Part shown: one piece after another, positions 1-5,012 of the stretch
How the letters are laid out: each line of letters opens with the position of its first letter
Numbering within the stretch: position 1 is the first letter of the stretch
From: Dehalococcoidales bacterium
GTDB taxonomy: Bacteria; Chloroflexota; Dehalococcoidia; Dehalococcoidales; RBG-16-60-22
NCBI GenBank assembly: GCA_016783105.1
Contig: JADHXF010000100.1
Location: forward strand, 1-5,012
Direction of reading: 5' to 3'
DNA: 5,012 nucleotides
Made by a program: the position numbers and the translations under genes
The notes under the pieces: generated by a model
Databases searched by the model: none
What the model saw: only the letters and a program-made list of their open reading frames with translations
Told to the model about the DNA's origin: nothing

Positions 1-443
1 AGACCGGCTTCGTACAGCTTCAGGAAAAACCACTCCGTCCATTTGTAGTACTCGGGCAGGCAGGTGACCACTTCCCGGCTCCAATCGTATATAGCGCCGA
101 TGCTGCGGAGCTGGCGACGCATGTTTTCAACGTTCTGCATCGTCCAGGTGAAAGGATGAATACCGCGCTTGATGGCGGCGTTCTCGGCGGGGAGGCCGAA
201 GGCATCAAAACCCATGGGGTGGAGCACGTTATAGCCCTGCAAGCGCTTGAAACGGGCGTGGACATCTGAAGGCGCCATGGCATACCAGTGCCCGATGTGA
301 AGGTCGCCGGATGTGTAGGGAAACATGGTCAGCGCGTAGTATTTCGGCCTCGGGTCATCTTCGCTGACCCGGTAGATCTGGTCATCATCCCAGCGCTGTT
401 GCCATTTCCTTTCGATTTCCTGCGGGTTGTACCTGTCTATCAT
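1..443 (-). CDS. leuS: Leucyl-tRNA synthetase, N-terminal part (partial)
   Basis: Class Ia aminoacyl-tRNA synthetase that charges tRNA-Leu with leucine using ATP, in the cytoplasm. The visible 147 residues begin [18 protein letters not shown], the usual start of bacterial LeuRS. They continue through [16 protein letters not shown], with the ATP-binding HIGH signature at residues 49-52 (positions 288-299), then [16 protein letters not shown] and the [20 protein letters not shown] block that leads into the editing insertion. The KMSKS loop, editing domain and anticodon domain lie beyond position 1; the full protein is normally over 800 residues. The start at 441-443 is supported by a GGAGG ribosome site (448-452) four bases upstream and by the family N-terminus. 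It is transcribed leftwards, probably from the promoter at 575-604, through a leader with a terminator-like hairpin. No frameshift is seen. Confidence 0.96.
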   Translation of the reverse strand, partial: MIDRYNPQEIERKWQQRWDDDQIYRVSEDDPRPKYYALTMFPYTSGDLHIGHWYAMAPSDVHARFKRLQGYNVLHPMGFDAFGLPAENAAIKRGIHPFTWTMQNVENMRRQLRSIGAIYDWSREVVTCLPEYYKWTEWFFLKLYEAG

Positions 444-520
444 GTAGCCTCCGTTGCCAGAGCGCTATCCAAGCGCCGGAACAGGCAGTGAATGAATCAA
501 AGAAAAGAAGTGATGTGAAA

Positions 521-540
521 AGAGGGGCATTAACCCCTCT
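521..540 (-). terminator. Terminator-like hairpin in the leuS leader (possible attenuator)
   Basis: Read on the minus strand this is AGAGGGG, a 6-nt loop, then CCCCTCT: a perfect 7-bp GC-rich stem followed by TTTC. The run of U is short, so termination would be partial. It lies about 30 nt into the predicted leuS transcript and about 78 nt before the leuS start, so it would act inside the leader and not at the end of a gene. An alternative pairing is possible between the minus-strand AAGGGAGG (552-559) and CCTCTTTT (518-525), which would sequester the 3' arm and act as an antiterminator. The hairpin is seen directly; the regulatory role is inference. Confidence 0.45.
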
Positions 541-574
541 CAAAAAGCGCTCCTCCCTTGTAGTTCACCACATT

Positions 575-604
575 AGTCTAGCTCAATTGACCGAGGCTCG
601 TCAA
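575..604 (-). promoter_or_regulatory. Candidate sigma70-type promoter for leuS
   Basis: On the minus strand, a -35 TTGACG (599-604, five of six consensus bases) is separated by 18 nt from a -10 TAGACT (575-580, four of six). Predicted transcription starts near 568, giving a leader of about 125 nt before leuS. The -35 box sits in the loop and arm of a near-palindrome, GGCTTGTTGACGAGCC (595-610), and the spacer holds the 8-bp perfect palindrome TCAATTGA (583-590). A promoter is expected here because the upstream gene ends in its own terminator at 643-682. Confidence 0.5.
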
Positions 605-642
605 CAAGCCAGCCTTCGTTCGGTGGAGGGACTCTAAAAAGC

Positions 643-682
643 GGAGAGACTGGATAATCACATGTAAACTATCCAGTCTCCC
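643..682 (-). terminator. Intrinsic terminator of the small zinc-ribbon gene
   Basis: A perfect 11-bp inverted repeat, GAGACTGGATA (646-656) against TATCCAGTCTC (670-680), is separated by a 13-nt loop. It extends by two GC pairs (643-644 with 681-682) if one base is bulged. On the minus strand the stem is followed after two bases by TTTTT (636-640), the layout of a Rho-independent terminator. It begins about 30 nt after the stop codon of the gene at 714-854. On the plus strand it is followed only by a broken T-rich stretch, so the minus strand is the likely working direction. Confidence 0.75.
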
Positions 683-713
683 TTATATCTTCGACGTCGA
701 AAAATAAGTTAAT

Positions 714-854
714 TTAGGCTTTGCCAATTCGGAACATTTTTGTGCCGCAGGAAGGACATACACCCTGAGTGGCCGGCTTGCCATTCTTCATGGTGATTGA
801 CTTGGCGTCTTTCATTTCCTTCTTGGCACGACACTTCACACAATAAGCCTGCAT
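714..854 (-). CDS. 46-aa zinc-ribbon protein, DUF5679-like
   Basis: A short cytoplasmic protein of unknown function: MQAYCVKCRAKKEMKDAK, then a basic middle, then GVCPSCGTKMFRIGKA. Two CxxC pairs (C5/C8 and C33/C36) about 25 residues apart form a rubredoxin-like or zinc-ribbon knuckle, and the rest is rich in lysine. I recognise the pattern as the small family annotated DUF5679 in Chloroflexota and candidate-phyla genomes; the family name is from memory. The ATG at 852-854 has an ideal ribosome site, AGGAGG (861-866), six bases upstream. It is a single-gene unit: a near-consensus promoter lies 38 nt upstream of the start and a strong hairpin terminator lies downstream, which suggests steady, probably high expression. 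Nucleic-acid or ribosome binding is plausible for a basic zinc ribbon but is not shown by the sequence. Confidence 0.88.
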   Translation of the reverse strand: MQAYCVKCRAKKEMKDAKSITMKNGKPATQGVCPSCGTKMFRIGKA

Positions 855-891
855 GACTACCCTCCTTTTAAGTTTATTAGGATTAGTAGCA

Positions 892-920
892 AGAATAAAC
901 TATTCCTGTGGTGTTGTCAA
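892..920 (-). promoter_or_regulatory. Near-consensus sigma70 promoter of the zinc-ribbon gene
   Basis: On the minus strand, a perfect -35 TTGACA (915-920) and -10 TATTCT (892-897) are separated by exactly 17 nt. The predicted start lies near 885, which gives a 5' leader of about 30 nt that carries the AGGAGG ribosome site. The quality of boxes and spacing makes this the most secure promoter in the window. Confidence 0.82.
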
Positions 921-1042
921 TAGCCATAGCGGGTAAAAAGGAATGAATTTGAGCGTCACATGACAAAATAATTCCATAGACTGGCCGCGTTTCTTATCCA
1001 GCCTTTGTCCTTTGGCTTTATGCTTGTCCGCAGACAACAGAT

Positions 1043-1077
1043 TTCGTTGAATACGAACATTGCTCAATAAACGAAAT
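1043..1077. promoter_or_regulatory. Candidate operator with three ACGAA half-sites
   Basis: TTCGT (1043-1047) and ACGAA (1053-1057) form a 15-bp palindrome with a 5-nt spacer (TTCGTTGAATACGAA). A further half-site, ACGAA (1071-1075), lies in the -35/-10 spacer. The outer arms also form an 8-bp perfect inverted repeat, ATTTCGTT (1041-1048) with AACGAAAT (1070-1077), which straddles the -35 box. The palindrome centre is about 46 bp before the predicted start of the MFS transcript, a position suited to a dimeric regulator. No regulator gene is visible in the window, so its identity is unknown. Confidence 0.45.
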
Positions 1078-1089
1078 ATCAACTATAAT
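1060..1089 (+). promoter_or_regulatory. Candidate promoter of the MFS operon
   Basis: A perfect -10 TATAAT (1084-1089) is preceded at 18 nt by a poor -35, TTGCTC (1060-1065, only TTG matching). A consensus -10 with a weak -35 is typical of promoters that depend on an activator, which fits the dyad just upstream. Predicted transcription starts near 1096, only a few bases before the GAGGTG ribosome-like site at 1100-1105. Confidence 0.6.
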
Positions 1090-1109
1090 TATTGGATTCG
1101 AGGTGAAAA

Positions 1110-1163
1110 GTGACGTTGAAAATCATTCTTATAGCCATCGGGGCTATTATTTTTATTCTTTGA
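1110..1163 (+). CDS. Possible 17-aa hydrophobic peptide ahead of the MFS operon
   Basis: A GTG-initiated ORF encodes MTLKIILIAIGAIIFIL and stops at TGA. After a lysine at position 4 the remaining 13 residues are entirely nonpolar, enough for a short membrane segment. A Shine-Dalgarno-like GAGGTG (1100-1105) lies four bases before the GTG, and the TATAAT box is only 20 bp upstream of the start codon. The ORF ends 21 nt before the first MFS start. It could be a small membrane peptide, a leader that couples translation into the operon, or chance in an AT-rich stretch. I do not recognise it as a known family. Confidence 0.3.
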   Translation: MTLKIILIAIGAIIFIL

Positions 1164-1184
1164 GTGATGGGGAAGGACTGAGCG

Positions 1185-2447
1185 TTGCAGACTCTCTGGC
1201 GATTCACAAATAAGCTCTTTTACGGGTGGGTGATAGTTGCCGTTTTTCTGGTAATTGGCGCCACGCTTTACGGCGTACATTTCTCCTTCGGCGTGTTTTT
1301 CAAGTCGATTGAAGCCGAATTCAGCCTCACCCGGGCATCAACCTCATCTATCCTTTCGGTGAACATGGTACTGGCCGGGCTGTTCTCTTTCCTTGCCGGC
1401 TGGGCCCTGGACCGTTACGGACCGAGAATTGTGGTTCTGCTTATGGGTATCTTCACTGGCCTGAGCCTGATACTGACCAGCCTGACCGGCGCCGCCTGGC
1501 AGCTGTTTATCACCTACAGCCTGCTGCTGGCCATGGGCACCGGCCCCATTTATGCCGTGCCGATGTCGGCGGTCTCCCGCTGGTTTGACAGAAAAAAGGG
1601 ACTGGCGCTGGGTCTGGCCAGCATGGGAATCGGGCTGGGAACGGTGGTCGTGGCACCGTTTGCCACCTATGTCATCACCAATTACGGCTGGCATATGGCC
1701 TATCTGGTGATAGGGCTGATTGCCCTGGCAGTCGTTGTGCCTCTATCCAGGCTCTTGAAGGGGGACCCGCGTGAGATCGGTGCTCTGCCTGATGGCGTGA
1801 AAGGACTCGATAATGTCGTACCATCTGAAGGTGGCGTGGTTTCGCCGGTTGAATCATCCATCTTGTTGATTATCCGAAGCCGTAACTTCTGGCTCATCAC
1901 TGTCGTCCACTTTTTCTTTGCGGGCTGCGTGTTCTTTATCGTTGCGCACCTGATTCCGCATATCACCGATATTGGCTTCTCACCAATAGAGGCAGCCGCT
2001 GTGTTCAGCGTGCTCGGGGCCGCTTCGATTCCGGGCAGGTTGTTTATGGGTATTGCTTCGGATAAAATCGGCAGAAAACCGGCTTCGATAACCTGCACCC
2101 TGTTTATGGCGGCAGCCATCGCCGGGCTAATCTGGGCCCGTGACCTGTGGAGCCTGTATGTATTTGCCGTTGTTTATGGTTTCTTCTATAGCGGTTTTGG
2201 TTCCAGCACCGCGGCGCTGATAAGCGATTCTTTCCGGTCGAAAAACATCGGCACTGCTTTCGGTCTGCTGGAAATAGGCATTGGCACCGGCGCTGCGGTC
2301 GGTGCAGTAGTTGGTGGGCGTATTTTTGACATCAACCATAGTTATGATGTGGCGTTCTTGAGCATCGCGCTGACCCTGCTGGTGGCCGCCACACTGTTCA
2401 CCATGGTAAAACGGGAAGCGACCGTATCGCATCATCAACAGCAGTAG
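1185..2447 (+). CDS. MFS transporter, monocarboxylate/OFA-like, first paralogue
   Basis: A 420-residue secondary transporter of the inner membrane with about 12 hydrophobic helices in two halves. The N-terminal FYGWVIVA entry to helix 1 is typical of the oxalate/formate antiporter and monocarboxylate-porter-like branch of the major facilitator superfamily. Motif A between helices 2 and 3 reads GWALDRYGPR (72-81), and its second-half copy between helices 8 and 9 is GIASDKIGRK (289-298). The helix 4-5 block SRWFDRKKGLALG starts at 131. The cytoplasmic central loop is about 190-228, and the tail ends HHQQQ. The start is TTG (1185): a stop codon lies two codons upstream in frame, AAGGA (1173-1177) is seven bases away, and the next in-frame ATG would remove helix 1. 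It is the first gene of a two-gene operon with its paralogue. The substrate, probably a small organic acid, cannot be read from the sequence. Confidence 0.9.
   Translation: MQTLWRFTNKLFYGWVIVAVFLVIGATLYGVHFSFGVFFKSIEAEFSLTRASTSSILSVNMVLAGLFSFLAGWALDRYGPRIVVLLMGIFTGLSLILTSLTGAAWQLFITYSLLLAMGTGPIYAVPMSAVSRWFDRKKGLALGLASMGIGLGTVVVAPFATYVITNYGWHMAYLVIGLIALAVVVPLSRLLKGDPREIGALPDGVKGLDNVVPSEGGVVSPVESSILLIIRSRNFWLITVVHFFFAGCVFFIVAHLIPHITDIGFSPIEAAAVFSVLGAASIPGRLFMGIASDKIGRKPASITCTLFMAAAIAGLIWARDLWSLYVFAVVYGFFYSGFGSSTAALISDSFRSKNIGTAFGLLEIGIGTGAAVGAVVGGRIFDINHSYDVAFLSIALTLLVAATLFTMVKREATVSHHQQQ
1395..1469 (+). repeat. High-identity paralogous patch, copy 1
   Basis: This 75-base segment covers helix 2-3 and motif A of the first MFS gene. 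It matches 2661-2735 in the second gene at 70 of 75 positions, including 33 identical bases in a row at the start (1395-1427). The surrounding parts of the two genes look more diverged at nucleotide level. It is coding sequence and not a mobile repeat. Confidence 0.85.
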
Positions 2448-2453
2448 AATTTC

Positions 2454-3710
2454 ATGGTGTTATCAAAATTTAAAGACAAGATATTTTATGGCTGGGTGGT
2501 GGTGGCTACCTTCTGTATCACCGGTACGGCCATCTGGGGAATTCGTTTTTCCTTCGGCGTTTTCTTTAAGGCACTGGAGAGCGAGTTCGAATTGAGTCGA
2601 GCGGCCACGTCAGCCATCTTTGCTGTGCAGATGGCGATGGGCGGTATTTTCACCGTTCTGGCCGGCTGGGCCCTGGACCGTTACGGACCGAGAGTCGTGG
2701 TTTTGCTTATGGGTATCTTCACCGGCCTCAGCCTGCTGCTCACCGGACAGACCACTGACCTCTGGCAGATTTTCTTTACCTACAGCCTGCTGCTGGCGAT
2801 GGGAACCGGCGCCATCTACGTGATGGTAATGTCAACCGTCTCCCGCTGGTTTGAAAAGAAACGAGGCCTGGCTCTGGGCCTTGCCAGTATGGGTGCCGGG
2901 ATGGGCCCGCTGGTGGTGGCTCCCTTTGCCACCTATTTGCTCTCCATCTCTGGTTGGCGGATGGCGTTCACTGTCCTTGGTGCCATCGCCTGGGTGGTGG
3001 TGCTACCGTTATCCCGACTTTTAAAGCGAGACCCGCAGGAAATCGGCATGCTGCCCTACGGAGCCGGATCCTCCCAAAGTATCACCCGGGATGAGAAGCC
3101 CTTCGTCGTGGAGGACTATCTTTCCCCGGGGGAGGCGTTTCGAACCAGAAGCTTCTGGCTCTTCCTCTTTATCTTTCTCTTCTTTGCGGTGGATTTATTT
3201 ATCATCCTGACCCATCTGGTGCCCCACATTACCGACCTCGGATTTTCCCCGGTGGAAGCGGCGACTGTTCTCAGCGTGGCGGGCGGGGCGGCTCTCGTCG
3301 GCAGGTTGCTTCTAGGGACGGCATCAGACCGAATGGGCAGAAAAAAAGCGGCGATGATATGTACCCTGCTTCATATTATTGCCCTGGTGTGGCTGCTCTG
3401 GTCGCGAGAGCTGTGGATGTTCTACATCTTTGCGCTTATTTTCGGGATTGCCTGGGGAGGGATGGGACCGGCGATGGCGGCGATAATCGGGGAGACCTTT
3501 GGCCTCGGTCGGATAGGGGCCGTTCTTGGCGTACTTGAACTCGGTTTTAGCGTTGGAGCGGGCATAGGTCCGGTTGCCGGCGGCCTCATATTTGATTTAA
3601 GACAGAGCTATTCCCTTTCGTTCCTGGTGGGGGTGGTGGTGATGGTGGCGGCTACCGTGCTCGTCATATTCGTCAGGCGAGAAACGGGCAGAACAAAAGC
3701 CAGCAGATGA
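2454..3710 (+). CDS. MFS transporter, monocarboxylate/OFA-like, second paralogue
   Basis: A 418-residue inner-membrane transporter, clearly homologous to the preceding gene along its whole length. It has the same IFYGWVVVA entry, FSFGVFFK, motif A GWALDRYGPR (71-80), SRWFEKKRGLALGLASMG (from 130) and second motif A GTASDRMGRK (288-297). About 12 helices are predicted. The two proteins diverge most in the central loop (about 190-232, here with an acidic DEKPFVVEDY stretch) and at the C-terminus, which here is basic (RRETGRTKASR). The ATG lies six bases after the first gene's stop and has no recognisable Shine-Dalgarno site, so translation is probably coupled. The start agrees with the paralogue alignment (nine residues before IFYGW against ten before LFYGW). 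The two may have different substrates or may work together; the sequence does not decide this. Confidence 0.9.
   Translation: MVLSKFKDKIFYGWVVVATFCITGTAIWGIRFSFGVFFKALESEFELSRAATSAIFAVQMAMGGIFTVLAGWALDRYGPRVVVLLMGIFTGLSLLLTGQTTDLWQIFFTYSLLLAMGTGAIYVMVMSTVSRWFEKKRGLALGLASMGAGMGPLVVAPFATYLLSISGWRMAFTVLGAIAWVVVLPLSRLLKRDPQEIGMLPYGAGSSQSITRDEKPFVVEDYLSPGEAFRTRSFWLFLFIFLFFAVDLFIILTHLVPHITDLGFSPVEAATVLSVAGGAALVGRLLLGTASDRMGRKKAAMICTLLHIIALVWLLWSRELWMFYIFALIFGIAWGGMGPAMAAIIGETFGLGRIGAVLGVLELGFSVGAGIGPVAGGLIFDLRQSYSLSFLVGVVVMVAATVLVIFVRRETGRTKASR
2661..2735 (+). repeat. High-identity paralogous patch, copy 2
   Basis: This is the counterpart of 1395-1469, with five mismatches in 75 bases, three of them at third codon positions and two giving a single Ile-to-Val change. 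Further short identical runs follow at matching positions of both genes, for example the codons for TYSLLLA and SRWF. Confidence 0.85.
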
Positions 3711-3719
3711 GCGGTGCGG

Positions 3720-5012
3720 TTAGTAAACGAAGATATAGGCGGCGAGTTGAGCCAGCTTCATGGCACTGCCCGGGATGATACCCAGCAGCAGCACGCCAAG
3801 ACAGCACAGGAACAGGGCCAGTCGTAACGCTCCGGAGGAGGAAACTTTTCCTACGGAGGCGGTCTCACCCAGCCACATCACCCTGACCACGCGCAGATAG
3901 TAGTAGGCGGAAATAACGCTGTTGATGACGGCGATTATCACCAGCCAGACCATACCCTGCTGCATCGCCGCGTTGAAGATATAGAACTTGGCCATAAAGC
4001 CTGCCGCCGGTGGCATGCCTACCAGCGAGATGAGGCAGAGTGTCAGTGCCAGCGCCAGCAACGGTGCCCGCTTTCCCATGCCGGAATAATCGTCGATGAG
4101 GTCGCTGTCAAGTTTATTGGATATGGCGATGATGGCGATGAAGGCGCCCATGTTGGTGAAGGCGTAGCTGGCAAGGAAGAAAAGTACGCCGCTCTGTCCG
4201 AGAATGTTATCGGCCGATGCCACGCCCATGGCAGCCAGCCCCACCATGAGGTATCCGGCCTGGGCGATGCTCGAGTACCCGAGCATGCGTTTGATATTGG
4301 CCTGTGGTATGGCAAGGATATTGCCGGTGGTCATACTGATTGCGGCCAGCGCGGCAAAGATATATCCCCAGTTCAAGCTCAGCCAATCGGGCAAGCCAAA
4401 GGCGGAGAAGAAAACCCGCATGATAATGGCAAAGCCTGCCGCCTTGCTGGCCACGGACAGGTAGGCGGTGATTGGGGTTGGGGCTCCCTCGTAGACGTCA
4501 GGCACCCACATATGGAAGGGAACGGCGGCAATCTTGAAGCCGAGCCCGGCGACAAGCAGCACGATGCCCAGAAGCAGTCCGGGGCTGGCCAGGAGTGTCA
4601 TCGGTGGCAGCGTCTGGATAACCTGGGCGATTTCACCCAGCTGTGTCTTGCCGGTGAAGCCAAAGATTAGCGCCATGCCGTAGAGCAGCACCGCCGAAGC
4701 CACCGCTCCGAGCAGCAGGTATTTCAACGATGCCTCGCTTGATTTTTTGTCTTTCAGGAAACCGACCAGTGCATAGAGGGAGATGCTGGCCAGCTCAAGC
4801 GCAATGTAGATGGCAATCAGGTTGGTGGCGGCGGCCATCAACATCATGCCCAGAGTGGCCAGTAGCACCAGGGCATAGTATTCGCCCTGAAAGCGTGAGA
4901 ACTTGCCGACGTAATCGGTGGAAGAGAGAATCACCAGGAAGGCAACGCCCAGAAAGAGCACCTGGAAGAAAAGGGCGAAGTTAGCCACGGCCAGCATGTT
5001 GTTGAAGATGGC
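3720..5012 (-). CDS. nuoN: NADH-quinone oxidoreductase subunit N (5' end missing)
   Basis: An antiporter-like, proton-translocating membrane subunit of respiratory complex I. The reading frame is open to the window edge: 430 residues are visible, and residues AIFNN precede the first visible Met at 4995-4997. About 60 N-terminal residues are therefore missing relative to E. coli NuoN (485 aa), and that Met is not the true start. The Proton_antipo_M region is complete. Numbering from the visible Met, the buried charges of the family are present: Glu68 in IALELASISLY (E. coli E133), Lys155 in GLGFKIAAVPFHMW (K217), Lys185 in ASKAAGF (K247) and Lys337 in GFMAKFY (K395). PDVYEGAPTP (166-175) and NIKRMLGYSS (234-243) are NuoN-type and argue against an Mrp/Mnh antiporter subunit. 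nuoN is usually the last nuo gene, so nuoM probably lies just beyond the right edge. It converges on the MFS operon with a 9-nt gap. Confidence 0.95.
   Translation of the reverse strand, partial: AIFNNMLAVANFALFFQVLFLGVAFLVILSSTDYVGKFSRFQGEYYALVLLATLGMMLMAAATNLIAIYIALELASISLYALVGFLKDKKSSEASLKYLLLGAVASAVLLYGMALIFGFTGKTQLGEIAQVIQTLPPMTLLASPGLLLGIVLLVAGLGFKIAAVPFHMWVPDVYEGAPTPITAYLSVASKAAGFAIIMRVFFSAFGLPDWLSLNWGYIFAALAAISMTTGNILAIPQANIKRMLGYSSIAQAGYLMVGLAAMGVASADNILGQSGVLFFLASYAFTNMGAFIAIIAISNKLDSDLIDDYSGMGKRAPLLALALTLCLISLVGMPPAAGFMAKFYIFNAAMQQGMVWLVIIAVINSVISAYYYLRVVRVMWLGETASVGKVSSSGALRLALFLCCLGVLLLGIIPGSAMKLAQLAAYIFVY

Larger units (their letters stand above)
855..1184. other. Divergent control region between the zinc-ribbon gene and the MFS operon
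   Basis: About 330 bases with no substantial gene. They hold the minus-strand promoter and ribosome site of the zinc-ribbon gene (861-920), a plus-strand promoter with TATAAT (1060-1089), three ACGAA-type half-sites (1043-1077), a possible 17-codon ORF (1110-1163) and the AAGGA ribosome site of the first MFS gene (1173-1177). The middle part, about 921-1040, shows only a weak dyad GTCACATGAC (955-964) and no other convincing structure. Confidence 0.7.

Noticed and set aside
540..570. T-box riboswitch for leuS
   Set aside because: The GGGAGG near 554-559 superficially resembles the T-box start, but the UGGN bulge and ACCGCG part are missing, and the leader of about 125 nt is short for a full Stem I.
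541..640. Possible tRNA, SRP RNA or other structured RNA
   Set aside because: No cloverleaf, no T-arm consensus and no GGAA-capped SRP hairpin on either strand; the short complementary stretches are better explained as promoter palindromes and the leuS leader.
955..964. GTCACATGAC dyad as a CRP-like or other operator
   Set aside because: Arms are only 4 bp and the site lies 35 bp beyond the -35 of the minus promoter; too short to support without conservation.
900..1082. 60-codon minus-strand ORF between the divergent promoters
   Set aside because: It starts at TTG without a Shine-Dalgarno site, has no recognisable domain, and overlaps both promoters and the operator-like repeats, so it is best read as chance.
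1344..2438. Long minus-strand frames opposite the first MFS gene
   Set aside because: They are complementary-frame shadows: composition is typical of antisense reading of a membrane protein gene (many His, Gln, Arg), with no ribosome sites and no family resemblance.
4204..4984. Plus-strand frames within nuoN
   Set aside because: They lie opposite conserved NuoN coding sequence, with Arg/Pro/Trp-rich translations and no start signals.

Overview
The window reads like a chromosomal stretch of a Chloroflexota bacterium, most likely of the Dehalococcoidia type. This rests on the style of the LeuRS N-terminus, the tiny two-CxxC zinc-ribbon protein of the DUF5679 kind, the paired 'FYGW' MFS porters and a NuoN of bacterial complex I type. 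That assignment is recognition from memory and has not been searched. Coding is dense. Shine-Dalgarno sites are clear for most genes, and sigma70-like promoters can be read in front of three transcription units.

Layout, left to right. At 1-443 (minus) is the N-terminal 147 residues of leucyl-tRNA synthetase (leuS), cut by the window edge. Upstream of it, 444-642 holds a candidate leuS promoter (575-604) and a leader of about 125 nt with a terminator-like hairpin (521-540). At 714-854 (minus) is a 46-aa zinc-ribbon protein forming its own unit, with a near-consensus promoter (892-920) and an intrinsic terminator (643-682). The divergent control region 855-1184 also carries a plus-strand promoter (1060-1089) with a palindromic operator candidate just upstream (1043-1057), and a possible 17-aa hydrophobic peptide (1110-1163). 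Two tandem paralogous 12-TM major facilitator transporters follow at 1185-2447 and 2454-3710 (plus), evidently one operon from a local duplication. At 3720-5012 (minus) is nuoN, the proton-pumping membrane subunit N of NADH-quinone oxidoreductase, lacking only its first part. It converges on the second MFS gene with 9 nt between stop codons.

Functionally the window is mostly housekeeping (translation, respiration) with a transport operon between. No mobile element, CRISPR array, tRNA or rRNA was seen. The parts that merit attention are regulatory: the leuS leader, which has a possible attenuator but no T-box consensus, the operator-like repeats in front of the MFS operon, and the small hydrophobic ORF opening that transcript. 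I did not find a convincing new multi-gene system here.
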